Below, piece after piece: positions 22,171 through 33,684 of a stretch of 64,000 nt of DNA. A model generated the notes under the pieces. That model was not told the origin of the DNA. It ran no database searches and was given only the letters and a program-made list of their open reading frames with translations. Within the stretch, counting starts at the first letter, position 1. Each line of letters opens with the position of its first letter. Both the position numbers and the translations under genes were made by a program. The stretch is from Shinisaurus crocodilurus (lineage: Eukaryota > Chordata > Lepidosauria > Squamata > Shinisauridae), in NCBI GenBank assembly GCA_021292165.1, contig CM037888.1, forward strand, positions 30,431,140 to 30,495,139, written 5' to 3'.

Positions 22171-22880
22171 TCTAACTGGAAGCTACAGGAAGACTGGGAG
22201 GAGGGCGGGGGAGAAGATCTTTCTTTTTTGCCACTGGAAACACCTTCTCCGTTTTTCCTTTATAGGTCTCTAGCTGTTAATCACACACACACACACCCCC
22301 GCTGGAGTTTTTGGGTTTGCGATGGGGGTGGTGGTGAAAGCAATACTCCCAATGTCTGAGGGTGATATAAGACTCAAGAAGAATATAGGAAACGGTCCCA
22401 CCGTCCGCTGTGGGAATGAAACAAAGGAGACCAAAGGAACCCCACAAGGGTCGGGAAAGGCAGGCAAAAGGAGCGGGCCTAAAGTTTGAGCAAGGGGAGG
22501 GGGACGCTGATTGTAAGATGGCGTTATGTCGGCCTAAAAGATCGTGACTGCCGCGACTGAATAAGCATCCAGCTCTAGAGTAGAGACATAAAAGCTGGCA
22601 CTCTTTCTACCCAAGCTCTAGCTGAGGCATTTCAATCTGGACGGAGAAGAAGCTGCGGTGGCACGGGAAACGGAATTACCGGCACACTGCAAGAATGCTT
22701 TTTGCCAGGCAAAAGGGAGCACCTAAGCCCCTGTGAAGTGTGGGAAGGGGCTGACACATCCCTTGATGCAGGAGAGGGATGCAGAACGAGAAGCGATATT
22801 TGTTCGCGGCTGGAACGGCGGATTTTCATGGTGTGCAGATCAGAAATAAAAAGAGCTTCGGCGGTGCAGCACCTAAACTC
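22171..22880. other. Intronic sequence, no gene seen
   Basis: An (AC)n run at 22281-22296; otherwise no recognised repeat and no supported exon. Confidence 0.4.
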
Positions 22881-22885
22881 CAAGG

Positions 22886-23016
22886 TAGCCTTTCCCACGC
22901 TGGTGCTCTCCAGACATGTTGGACCGCAACTCCCATTGTTCCCAGCCAGCATGGTCATTGGAATGATGGGAATTGCAGTCCAACAGATCTGGAGAACACC
23001 AGGTTGGGGAAGGCTG
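22886..23016. mobile_element. Foldback hAT-like MITE (CCCAACCTGGTG family)
   Basis: Left TAGCCTTTCCCACGCTGGTG and right CACCAGGTTGGGGAAGGCTG are inverted. Flanks CTCCAAGG and TTACAAGG match at six of eight positions, consistent with an old 8-bp duplication. Confidence 0.85.
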
Positions 23017-23019
23017 TTA

Positions 23020-23700
23020 CAAGGCTTTCCTCCCACCGCACCCCCCCCTGTCGTTTTCGGGTTTTTCTACCGTGGCAACGCATTTTGGAAAATACGATAA
23101 ATTCCGTTAAAAAGCCTTAAAAAGCCCGGTTAAAAGCCTAAAACACAACTGGGTGAATGGGATAAGCGTCCTTGACAGAGGCTGTGCAGCTGCATTGATG
23201 TGGCTCCTGGCCTGGGCCACTTTCGTCCACAGTTGCAGCTTAGCCAGTTGTTTTGAGTCTTTGGCGTTTTTGTAGGGTAGCCGAATTGCCGTAGATTCCG
23301 AGGCTCACACTTGATGACTGCAGAAATGGTGTCTGAGGCCTGTGTGGCTGAGCCATCATAGATCAAAGAGGAGAGGGCGAGGGCGGAAGAAGAAGAAGAG
23401 GAAGAGCGAGCGCTTCCACATCACTTCAAACCATGATGCCCTTCAGTGGATCTGACTCACACGCCCAGTTGCAAGCCATCAAGAGATGAACATGCTGGTG
23501 TGACATGATCCACTGTTTGCTGCTGTCCACCTCCTGGTTAATGGGGGGTGGGGACAGGGGGGGGAAGATATTATTGTGGAGAAAAAGCGTCGCACACACC
23601 TCCACAAGTGTAAACAAGTATAATCCCAGCTGGGGGCTGGGAAATGCAAAATGTACATCGTTTCTCTGATGGCTCCTGACTCCGCAATGGGGCCGGTGCC
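23020..23700. other. Intronic sequence, no gene seen
   Basis: A GAAGAAGAAGAGGAAGAG purine run near 23387-23407; nothing else recognised. Confidence 0.4.
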
Positions 23701-23704
23701 ACAG

Positions 23705-24175
23705 CTATTCGCGTGCAAATGCGGCAAAGAGCCACCCCTCCCCTGCCTGGCCCAGATGAAGTTCATCCTGATTGGCTAAAGACACCTGGGCTACTGAAAG
23801 GAGGGGTGGGGGGAAGAACCTATACTGCTGCTGTGGCTTTTGGGTTTCGTTGTTGTCTGCACGCTTCGCACGGAGGAGGGCTTTTGCTAAGGCAAACTCT
23901 GAGAAGACCAACCCCCATGTAAAGGAGTAAGGGCCTCGGTATTTATATAGTAAAGGAACTAGCTTTTGTTATTTTATAGCTCTACCGAATACACCAAAGT
24001 GTCTCCCCACCTTCCTCCCTCTTCCCTCATTCCCCACCAGTTTATTGTAATCTGTTTACCTTAAATAAACTTTCCTGGTTCTACCCCACACGGTGTGTGT
24101 GGTTCCTCTGTGGTTCAGTGCTAAATCCAGTGTATAGACCCAGGGCAAGGCCCTGAGAGAATCAGTGTCAAGACG
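23705..24175 (+). mobile_element. Possible LTR-like segment
   Basis: A TATA-like TATTTATATAG near 23940 is followed about 120 bp later by a polyadenylation signal (AATAAAC at 24064) and a GT-rich stretch, the order seen in an LTR promoter/R/U5. No inverted TG/CA ends with duplication were found, so this is tentative. Confidence 0.3.
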
Positions 24176-24203
24176 GCAGAGTTAGTTAGCTTAACTAACT
24201 TAA

Positions 24204-24247
24204 CAGCAGTTAAGGCTGGCTGGTTAAACTGCCAGCCTTAACTGCTG
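24204..24247. repeat. Perfect 17-bp stem hairpin
   Basis: CAGCAGTTAAGGCTGGC and its exact complement are separated by TGGTTAAACT. A further direct GCTAAGGCTGGCAG copy follows immediately. Confidence 0.9.
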
Positions 24248-24526
24248 CTAAGGCTGGCAGTTTTGCACCTTTGATCTCTGGTCTTGAGAAAAGGACCGGT
24301 TGGCAGTCCTTCACAATTATTTTATTTTTCCATTCTTCACCCTTTCCCCCCAATGCTCCCCCAGGAAGTTTTCATTTACTTATTGATGAATGATAAATAT
24401 TATTCATTTGTGCTTAAGGCTTCCATTGGCTGATCATGAACACATGCGGCCCTAACCATTTCATGATCATTTCTCCAGCATTTCTTCACTGTGCGGTGTG
24501 TTTCTCCTTCCTTATCCTAGAAACCT

Positions 24527-24690
24527 TACAGGGAGTCAGCCTATTGGTCCATCCAGCTCAGTCCTGTCTATACCCGACTAGCAGTGGCCCTCCAGGTTTT
24601 CAGAAAGGAGCCTGTCCCAGCCCAACCTGGAGATGCTACGAGTGATCGCACCTGGAACCTTCTGCGTGCAAAGCATGCGCTCTAACCCTT
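24527..24690 (-). repeat. SINE-B, diverged
   Basis: Minus-strand reading shows a GCGCATGCTTTGCACGCAGAAGG head and the TGGACCAATAGGCTGACTCC tail. Confidence 0.75.
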
Positions 24691-25430
24691 CCCCATCCCA
24701 CCGATCCTCATGTCACCCAAGATGGGTGACTCATCCGAGGCCACCCACTGGGTTCTACGGGAAAGCGGGGATCTGAATCACCATCTCCCATGTCCAAAGC
24801 TAACATTCTATCCCGAAAACGTCTCAAGTTGCTGAGCCATATTTACGGTCTCTGCAGTCTCCGGGCTGCCCTCAGTCGCATTTAGAACATAGCAGAGAAA
24901 CTAAACAGGAAACAGAGAGGCAGAGAAAGGGCGAAACCATTTCGTCTCTCACCTTTGCCCACAATTTGGAGGCGTTTGCATTGCGCAGCAGCACCTGGCT
25001 GCGTTCCAACGGCGTCCTGATTTACGGCTCTGAACCTTCAACCTGCCTGCCTGCCTGTGTTATGACTTATTAGCAAGCATTTTATTTAGCACCTTTTGCT
25101 TTCAAGATGTCATTTGTGTCTCTCTGACAGTGTGTGAGCTGAAGAAAGCCAGCGTACAGATGCCTCAGACACGGCGGTGCCTCCACATCAGCTGCTGAAG
25201 AAATAAATTATTCTGAGTGTTTGGGAAGGGGGGGTGGGGTGCAGGAGGACATTGCTGAATGGGCCATCCTCTACGTATGGCACAACAATTGAGTAACTGG
25301 GCTGGATAAACCATTATGCTGTGCAAGGACCAGACTGTGAGGAGCTGCCACTCACAGGCATGGAAACAGCCACTCACTCCCCTGAGCACGTGCAACGAGC
25401 AAGAATTCCTCCAAGTGACATGGGAAGCTG
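24691..25430. other. Intronic sequence, no gene seen
   Basis: No exon bounded by splice sites; apparently single-copy. Confidence 0.4.
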
Positions 25431-25439
25431 CCTTATGCT

Positions 25440-26092
25440 GAGCCAGCAATGCGATGTGGCTGCAAAGAAGGCAAATGCTATTTGGGGCTGCATTAATAGA
25501 AGTATAGCTTCCAAATCGCGTGAAGTGATCATTCCCCTTTACTTGGCACTGGTTAGGCCTCATCTTGAGTACTGCGTCCAGTTCTGGGCACCACACTTTA
25601 AGAAGGGCGTAGACAGACTGGAGAGAGTTCAGAGGAGGGCAACAAGGATGATAAAGGGACTGGAAACAAGGCCCTATGAAGAGAGACTGAAAGAACTGGG
25701 CATGTTTAGCCTTCAGAAGGGGAGACTGAGGGGAGATATGATAGCACTCTTCCAATACTTAGAGGGTTGTCACAAAGAGGAGGGCCAGGATCTCTTCTCG
25801 ATCATCCCTGTTTGCAGGACACGGAATAATGGGCTCAAGTTACAGGAACTCTGATTCCACCTAAACATCAGGAAAAATTTCCTGACTGTCAGAGCAATAA
25901 GACAATGGAACCAACTACCTAGGGAGGTGGTGGGCTCTCCCACTCTGGAGGCATTCAAGGTGCGGCTGGACAGCCATCTGTCAGGGATGCTGTGACCTGG
26001 ATTCCTGCGTTGCGCAGGGGGTTGGACTCGATGGCCTTGTAGGCCCCTTCCAACTCTACTTTTCTATGATTCTATGATTCTATGATCTTTTG
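25440..26092 (+). mobile_element. CR1 LINE, 5'-truncated, ORF2 C-terminus and 3' tail
   Basis: Encodes the C-terminal part of CR1 ORF2, including [35 protein letters not shown] and [12 protein letters not shown] point change converts the expected Pro-Arg region to a TGA stop at about 25852, after which the frame continues ([20 protein letters not shown]) to the natural end. The 3' end, TTGGACTCGATGGCCTTGTAGG with tandem ATTCTATG units, is diagnostic of CR1. No 5' reverse-transcriptase core is present, so it is a dead retrocopy. Confidence 0.92.
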
Positions 26093-26099
26093 CAAGCAA

Positions 26100-27165
26100 A
26101 CCATGTGCTCAACCAGTGAGTTACTGCCCTTTCCCTAATACGGGAAAGCTTGACAGAAGTTTCGTTTAGACCACAGCTGAGTAGGGATGAGTGGGCAGAT
26201 GGGCTACTAACTCTAACATATTTACAAAGCTGCAGCAAAGAAAGAGAGGCAGATGCCGTGTGCCATTACCCAAGGAAGGGGACTTAACACACCAACAGGG
26301 TCCCCTTTCCGAGGATGGCAGCAGAAGAGCTACCTCCACAGATCCCAGAGTCCATGGCAGGTAAGCACGGCAGCGAAAGTAAACCTCTTCCGTTGTCACC
26401 CCTGTGAAAATGTCCAATTAGGCTGCTCAGGCGGGAGAAAATATAATTTTACATTCAGGAGCTCATCAAGCCAGCAGTTAACGAGCGAAGCTGATGAGAA
26501 TGTGGGCTGCTTGAAATGGGGCTACTTCAAAGACAAAATGAGGGCTCGTAATCAGGAAAGGATTAACGCCATTCAGCGCCATGCTGCCAGCTGGGTATAT
26601 CTCCCGCCCTCCCGTTTATTTTTTTGCTAATTTTTTTTTTTGTGTGTGGTGAAAGGCGTTCTCTTTGCAAAAAAAAAACAAAAAACACTTCACCATGGAG
26701 ACCGGATGCTCAGCAAACATTTGAGAAGCTCTCTTCTGGGCGTTGTCACCCAAGGTCATTAAAATTGGCTTTTCGGAACAGTTGTTGGGGGTGTGGGGGG
26801 AGGGGCAGCACATTTCCCCAGTGCACAGTATGCACAAAGTTTCAAAGCACTTTCCTGCATGGCCAACTCAGGGATTTAGTCCCACGGCTGTAGCTACAGG
26901 AGGGCATGGGGGGGGGGGGAATTAATCTGAGCCCCTTCCCTAAATTTGCAGCTTTCGTTTTATTTTTTAATTTCCAACACAAAACAAAAAAGTTAAGCCT
27001 CTCGCCCTTTTACTTCTGGAGAAACAACCAAACACGTACAGGCAGAATCCCGTCCAACGGCTCAGTGAGAAGCCAGCCTGCTCCCAGGTGCTCTGGACAG
27101 GGAGTGCAGCGGCACTGGAATGACTAATCAATGTTAATTTGATTATATTTAAATTATCTGATAGA
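26100..27165. other. Intronic sequence, no gene seen
   Basis: Homopolymers T10 (26629) and A9 (26670), a poly-G run at 26909, no recognised exon; mostly repeat-poor. Confidence 0.4.
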
Positions 27166-27174
27166 TAAATAAAG

Positions 27175-27290
27175 GCGCAATCCTGTGCATGTTTAGACAG
27201 AGAAAAGTTCTACAACTCCCAGCATGCCCCAGCCAGCCATGCTGGGAGTTGTAGGACTTTTCTCTGTCTAAATATGCACAGGATTGCGCC
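27175..27290. mobile_element. Foldback element, GCGCAATCCTGTGC family
   Basis: Outer arms GGCGCAATCCTGTGCATGTT and complement; inner arms TACAACTCCCAGCATGCCCC and GCATGCTGGGAGTTGTAGGA. Nearly the whole 116 bp is self-complementary. Confidence 0.9.
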
Positions 27291-27387
27291 CGAAGTGACT
27301 TTGATGTGTGTTTTCCCTCCCCTATTCGGGGAGGCCATAGTACAAAGGTGCGTGCAGGAAGCCTGCATGCAGGAAGTCCCAGGCACA

Positions 27388-27800
27388 TTTATTTATTTAT
27401 TATTTATTTATTTTATTTACCAGATTTATATTCCATATTCCAGTATGGAGACTTTGGAGCGGTGTACAATAAAAGATAAAACCATGTATTAGAAACAAAA
27501 TCAATTTAACAGTGGCTGGTCAGCAAGGAAGACTTCCCAAAACAAAAGAGCATCTTCAGCAGGCGCCAAAACTACACAGTGTCGGGGCCTGCTTGACCTC
27601 CATAGGCAGGGAGTTCCAGAGAAATGGGGCCGCCACACGGAAGGCTCTTCTCCGGGTGGACTCGTCCCGATGGGGACAGAGGTCCCATATGGAACGACCG
27701 GGAACGTGACATCAGCTCCAGCTTCCGGGCCAGCCTTGAGGGTATTTGCCAGTACCTGCAGGGTGAGACTTCCGTCTCCCTGAAACCTTGGAGATCTACT
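27388..27800 (-). repeat. L2-like LINE 3' end (second subfamily)
   Basis: Minus-strand 3' end TACACCGCTCCAAAGTCTCC with an ATTTATTT-rich tail at the low-coordinate end. The region around 27590-27680 includes CGTGTGGCGGCCCC and GGAACTCCCTGCC, typical of the C-terminal NSLP segment. Confidence 0.65.
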
Positions 27801-27841
27801 ACCAGTTGGAGTATACATTTCTGGGCTGCGTGGGATGTTCA

Positions 27842-28018
27842 GGCCTTCTACTGAGTCAGACCACTGGTCCAGCTAGCTCAGTATGGTCTGTGCCGAGTCC
27901 GACGGGGAGTGGTTCTGCAGGCTTTCCGGAAGATCTCTCTCCCAGACCTACCTGGAGATCGAACCTGGATCTTTTGCATGCAAAGCATGTGCTCTACCCC
28001 TGGGCTATGGTCCCTCCC
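27842..28018 (-). repeat. SINE-B, first of three in a row
   Basis: Minus-strand head CATAGCCCAGGGGTAGAGC and TTCGATCTCC; tail TGGACCAGTGGTCTGACTC. Confidence 0.85.
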
Positions 28019-28019
28019 A

Positions 28020-28192
28020 CAGGAAGCTGCCTTACACCGAGCCTGACCGTTGGTCCATCTAGCTCCGACCGACAGTGGCTCTCCAGGGATTCAGGCGGAG
28101 GCCTTTCCCATTCCCTGGAGATGTTGGGGATCGATCCTGGGACCTTATGCATGCAGGGCAGGTGCTGTACCACTGGGCTGTGGCCCAGAGTG
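28020..28192 (-). repeat. SINE-B, second of three
   Basis: CACAGCCCAGTGGTACAGC head, GATCGATCCCC at the B box, TGGACCAACGGTCAGGCTC tail. It abuts the first copy. Confidence 0.88.
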
Positions 28193-28311
28193 ACGCCTCG
28201 GCAATGCTTAAGGGCCTTTAGTATGGAAAGGACTTTGATTTCTAAATGAGGTAAAACATCTCTTGATGCTTCTCGAAGTGGGAGGATGGCAGAGGTGGAG
28301 GCCTAGGAAGT

Positions 28312-28470
28312 TGGGAAGCCGCTTCATGTCGAGTCAGACCACTGGTTCATAATCTGGCACAGCCTTGTCCGCACTGACTGGCAGAGAGGGGCTTTCCCCA
28401 GCCTGTCAGGAGCTGAACCAGGGACCTCCTACACACACAGCCTGTGCTCTGCCGCTGAGCCATATCTCTT
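28312..28470 (-). repeat. SINE-B, third of three
   Basis: GGCTCAGCGGCAGAGCACAGG head and GGTTCAGCTCC B box, same orientation as its two neighbours. Confidence 0.85.
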
Positions 28471-28657
28471 TACTCAGTCCTAGCTTCTCATGTAGAAACA
28501 GAAGCACTTGCGATGACTCCTTCAGTGCGTTCTCAGCCCCTCCACCCCATCACTGCCACAACATTTCCAGATATAGGCCAGTTTAACTGATCCTCCTCGG
28601 AGGGTGACTTCCAGGACACGGTGTTGCCTTCAGACTTAACCCTTTTCTTATCATTTA

Positions 28658-29110
<453 letters not shown>

Positions 29111-29299
29111 TTACCACCTCTTAGACCAGCATGGCCGTTCCCCCTGGTGCAAGCAGCCCATACAAAGAGACCAGAAACAAGAAGGGGCGTGTCTCCCCAG
29201 ACCAAAGCCCCGCCCCCTGCAAGGCAGCCCCGCCCGGAGGTCAGTGGCCACCAGTGGTGTATGAAGCGAGGGCTCCCTGGGACACAGTGCCGGCCCTGT

Positions 29300-29535
29300 T
29301 TTATTGGCAGGGACACTGACACCGAAGACTGTCCGGAAGCTGCAGCTTGTGCAAAATGCGGCAGCCAGGTTTATTGCGGGGACCAGAAGGTCCGAGCACA
29401 TTACACCGGTTCTGGCCCGTTTGCACGGGCTGCCAATATGCTTCCGAGCCAAAGATGCTGGTTTTAACCTATAAAGCCCTACACGGCTTAGGACCACAAT
29501 ACCTGACGGAACGTCTCGTCTCTCCCAACCGCAAT
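29300..29535 (+). repeat. L2-like LINE C-terminal fragment
   Basis: Reads in shifting frames as KLQLVQNAAARFI, ARLHGLPICFRAKM and LVLTYKALHGLGPQYLTERL, the region just before the NSLP block. It stops abruptly at the GC-rich island. Confidence 0.8.
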
Positions 29536-29673
29536 AGGGATGTAGCTGAGCAGCCCGTCAGACAGGAGCAAGGCCTGAACTGGGCCTGCTCGTGTCCGAC
29601 GGGCAGCTCGGCCACCCGCGCGGGCTTTACCTGGGCTCTCCGCTCCGCGGAGAGTCTTCTTCGCCAGTCCGAT

Positions 29674-29723
29674 GGGTCCCATCGCGTCACTTCCGGCATG
29701 GAGGAAGTGACGCGACGGGACCC
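29674..29723. repeat. Hairpin in the GC-rich island (left)
   Basis: GGGTCCCATCGCGTCACTTCC pairs with GGAAGTGACGCGACGGGACCC; short loop GGCATGGA. Confidence 0.9.
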
Positions 29724-29855
29724 TGCTCCGTCGCGCTGGACCCCCGCGCTCTGTTTTTGGCTGGGGAAACCAGGGCAACAGGGCTGTTTAAGCCCTGTTG
29801 CCCTGGTTCCTCCCGCCAAAACAGAGCGCGGGTGGGGGTCCAGCGCACCGGAGCA
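29724..29855. repeat. Hairpin in the GC-rich island (right)
   Basis: TGCTCCGTCGCGCTGGACCC at the left end and GGGTCCAGCGCACCGGAGCA at the right; inner arms AACCAGGGCAACAGGG and CCCTGTTGCCCTGGTT around a TTTAAG-centred loop. Arms are about 60 bp. Confidence 0.92.
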
Positions 29856-30191
29856 GTGGCTCCGCCGGCGGCGGAGGCGGCGCGCAGGACCAGGTAGGCG
29901 GCGGGGGGGGGTCCTGGCGGCAGCAGCAGGGGGGTCCGGCGGCGGGGGCAGCCGTGTGCGGGGGGGTTCTCCAGCGGCAGCTCGAGCAGCGCGGACAACG
30001 CTCCACGCTGCTCTGAAGAGCGAGATCGGGCCGCCGCCCTCTCGCGGAGGGCCGATCCCGGAGCGAGCCTCCAGCCGACTCCAGGCTCGGCCCCACCACT
30101 ACCTCCAGTATCAGAGGCAGGATGCCTATGTAGTCCAGCTGCTGTGGAACATGGGCAGGAAGGTGCTCTTGTACTCATATCCTGCTTGTGG

Positions 30192-30287
30192 GCTTCCTGT
30201 GGGCAGCTGGTCGGCCACTGTGTGAACAGAATGCTGGACTAGATGGACCCTTGGTCTGATCCAGCGTGGATCTTCTTATGTTCTTAA
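30192..30287 (+). repeat. Interspersed repeat fragment (TGATCCAGCAGGGCTC family)
   Basis: GGGCAGCTGGTCGGCCACTG to CTTCTTATGTTCTTA. Confidence 0.7.
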
Positions 30288-30289
30288 TT

Positions 30290-31340
30290 TTTGGACTCTC
30301 CTTGGGGCTGTGTGACTATGGGGACTGTCATGATGAGTGCCTGCACTTCAAAATTTACCACCACACCACTGCAAAGAACCCCACTGCTGCCACCAATGGA
30401 AAGGCATCCCCCAACCCCTTCCCCCTCCACCGCCAGTTTCGAAGCCGGACGTTTCCTTCAGAGAACTTTCGGCTCCGTGCTAGGTAGAGTACACGACCAT
30501 GTTTATAAGTCTTTTAGATGGAGAGAAGCAGAGATGTCAAATAGCCGTCTGCCATTAACTGGCTGGCCGATCTGCGCAGTGGGTTGAAAAAAAGAGAGCC
30601 GTAAAGCAGAACCTGCCCGGCATTTAACAAGCAATAAGGCGGACCCGTTTGCTTCGCTGAAGTGCCGCTAAGTGCTCATGAAGGTCTGGGCTGAAATTCA
30701 GATTCAGCTCAATTTCACCTTTAAGCTAGACCTTTAAACATTATTTACTCTAGGTATAAAACTCTAATCTCTCTCTTGGGGAGAGAAAGGGAAACATACG
30801 AGATGGTGGAGCGGGATGAAGATGCTGAAATTTCACTCTACTCGCTCAGAAATATTCAAGGGAGCAGTGTGTCCCCTGTCAACCAGAACCAGAAGCACTG
30901 CTGCTCCCGTGTCCAACAAGTTATCCAATTAATTGGATTCTACCAGTGTCATATCAGCTTTTACCACAAACGGCTCCTTCCATAGTTATTTACTTCTCGC
31001 TATATCCCCGATTCCGACAGCTTTCCGATAATCTTGGGCTCTTTTTTTTTTTTTTTAAGTCACACTTTCCCAACTCTCTAAACACTTGTGACTTGTTCGG
31101 CCTGTGAGCCTTTTTATGGAGTCCAGACTGCAAACGCGAGAGTTAAAGGGAGGCCTTAATAAATATGCCATACTTCGAAATAAACAAACAAGATCAGATA
31201 TTGGGAAGGGGGTTTGCGGGCTCAGTAGAGTCTGAGCAATTCTAGAATGGAAAATTCTGATTGCTCTGAGCGCACCTAAGCCATCACCATTTAAGATTTC
31301 TGTGACAGCAATGAATGCCTGGGACTGGGATGACTGAATC
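30290..31340. other. Repeat-poor intronic stretch
   Basis: The first 200 bp resemble sequence at 63405-63490 (TTTTGGACTCTCCTTGGGGC), so they are repetitive. From 30580 to 31330 I see no repeat and no exon; T13 at 31046. Confidence 0.4.
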
Positions 31341-31349
31341 CTGCGATTA

Positions 31350-31532
31350 GGAACATCGGAAGCTGCCTCCTCCTGAGTCAGGCCCTTGGTCCATCTAGGC
31401 CAGTATTGTTGACGCTGACTGGCAGGATTTCAGGCAGGATTTTTTTTTTCCTACTTGGAGAAGCCGGGGATTGAACCTGGGACCTTCTGCATGCAAAGCA
31501 GGGGCTCTGCCGCTGAGCTACGGCCCCTCCCC
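31350..31532 (-). repeat. SINE-B, full length
   Basis: Minus-strand GTAGCTCAGCGGCAGAGCC head, GGTTCAATCCC B box, TGGACCAAGGGCCTGACTC tail ending GATGTTCC. Confidence 0.9.
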
Positions 31533-31769
31533 TAAGTGCCAGGTCAGTGTGACTGGCATGATAAGGATCGTTCCAAGGAACGCTGGCGCTCCTATGTGCA
31601 TGCCTCTGACCAGGTGTATTTCAGTGGCGGAGAAATGGAAGGCCCTGGCTCAAATCCCATCGGAGCCGTAAGGCCTTGGTCTCCTCCTGCGCCTTGTTCC
31701 CCCACCCACCCCCCACTCCACCGACCCATTGGCAACAGGGGGCAGCAAGAATGACATGCTTTACAGGGC

Positions 31770-31898
31770 GCCATTGCGGAGTTTGTGTTTCTACGATCTT
31801 GCAGGCCCAGGTTTCCTAGAAAGATGCTGGGGATTGAACCTGGGACCTTCTGCACGCAAAACAGGTGTGCTGCCACTGAGCCACAGCCCTTACCTGGG
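31770..31898 (-). repeat. SINE-B, 5' half
   Basis: GTGGCTCAGTGGCAGCACACC head and GGTTCAATCCC B box; the 3' part is absent. The MITE at 31902 inserted at its 5' end. Confidence 0.8.
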
Positions 31899-31901
31899 CT
31901 G

Positions 31902-32066
31902 CAGGACCGGTGCAAGGCAGTTTGGTGCCCTAGGCAAGATCAGATATTTAGCGCCCCCCCTTCCTACTTGAGAGCGCTGTATTTTTTTTCAAGGCGTTTC
32001 TGGTGCCCTCTTTAGCCCTGTGCCCTAGGCAGCTGCCTAGTTGGCCTAATGGTAGCACCGGCCCTG
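31902..32066. mobile_element. 165-bp hAT-type MITE with perfect target duplication
   Basis: Termini CAGGACCGGTGC and GCACCGGCCCTG are inverted. CTGGGCTG is duplicated exactly at 31894-31901 and 32067-32074. Confidence 0.93.
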
Positions 32067-32079
32067 CTGGGCTGTAGTA

Positions 32080-32475
32080 CTGAAGGGAGATGGAGGCAGG
32101 CTCTGTAAATCATACTGCTGCAGACACCTATGCCTAACAAGATAAAACACTGGCACACCGCGAATCGAGGATGAGTATGGATTTCTCTCTCTATGCGATC
32201 TCAAGGTGCCCGACCTCCTTCCCTTTCCCTTCTTCGTCCCTCTGTTTTGTTGGTCAGTATTTTTCTATACAGAAAGATTACTCAATAAAATGCATTAATT
32301 AACAAAACTGTAGGGCAACTGCGCAGTGATTTCTACATCACTGAACTTCCCGTGTAAACTCAATCCATTTCCCTCCAAAAGATGGTCCGTCTAGAAATAA
32401 AAACAAAAACAAAACCGGGTCCTTTCGGAGCTCAAACGGACCTGTGTTAACATGCAGAGCTTCTGTAGCATTCTC
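32080..32475. other. Intronic sequence, no gene seen
   Basis: Nothing recognised; an A-rich AAAACAAAAAC run near 32397. Confidence 0.4.
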
Positions 32476-32477
32476 TC

Positions 32478-32675
32478 ACATGAGCTCAGTGATCCGTACA
32501 GCACCAAGCCTGGGATGTAGGCCTATCTTATTCTCAACTCCATATTACAGATGAGAGAACGGAGGCCTGCCGAAGACCGCCTAATGCACACGTGGCTGAA
32601 CTGAGGTTTTAACTGGGGTTTTCCTGGTTCCTAGCTCAGCCTCTTATCCACTTACTACACTCGCTCTTAACAAGA
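32478..32675 (-). repeat. MIR (ancient CORE-SINE)
   Basis: The plus-strand order CATATTACAGATGAGAGAACGG, CTGAACTGAGGTTTTAACTGG and CCTCTTATCCACTTACTACACT is the reverse-orientation MIR pattern. Confidence 0.75.
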
Positions 32676-32698
32676 AACAACAGCACAACCTTCTGTAC

Positions 32699-32833
32699 CA
32701 GTGTTCTCCAACCTTGGGTCCCCAGATGTTTTTGGCCTACAACTCCCAGCATGCCCCAGCCAGCGTATTTGGCTGGGGCATGCTGGGAGTTGTAGGCCAA
32801 AAACATCTGGGGACCCAAGGTTGGAGAACACTG
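32699..32833. mobile_element. hAT-type foldback MITE (CAGTGTTC family), copy 3
   Basis: 135-bp hairpin flanked by exact duplications TTCTGTAC at 32691-32698 and 32834-32841. It lies 200 bp from exon 5. Confidence 0.96.
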
Positions 32834-33027
32834 TTCTGTACAATCCAACCCAGGTGTTTACATGCAAAACCCGCTGTTTCCTCCAACCGGCAACAGTCCT
32901 CATACGTTTTAGGAATGCAGACTCCTGCCCGGCAATCATTGTGAAGTGCTGGATGAAACTCTGCCCGCACTGACGCAATATCATCAAAACTCTCCTGCCT
33001 CGAGGGCAGGCTGCGGTGCTCTGGTTA

Positions 33028-33680
<653 letters not shown>

Positions 33681-33684
33681 CGGA

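Larger units (their letters stand above)
29540..30115. other. GC-rich, CpG-dense intronic island
   Basis: Far richer in G+C and CpG than its surroundings, with GGCGGCGGAGGCGGCGCGC-like runs near 29868. It carries two long hairpins in its left half. It lies between a LINE fragment and another interspersed repeat, so it may be an inserted element rather than a host promoter. The open frame across it is not convincing as a protein. Confidence 0.6.

Noticed and set aside
23705..24175. Endogenous retrovirus with genes
   Set aside because: Only promoter- and polyadenylation-like signals are seen; no gag, pol or env similarity in the surrounding kilobases.
25321..25854. 177-codon plus-strand frame as a host gene
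   Set aside because: Its sequence is the C-terminal portion of CR1 ORF2, followed by the CR1 3' tail.
29347..30225. 292-codon plus-strand open frame as a protein-coding gene
   Set aside because: It begins in a LINE C-terminal fragment and continues through CpG-rich DNA with few stops. There is no domain, splice support or start context.
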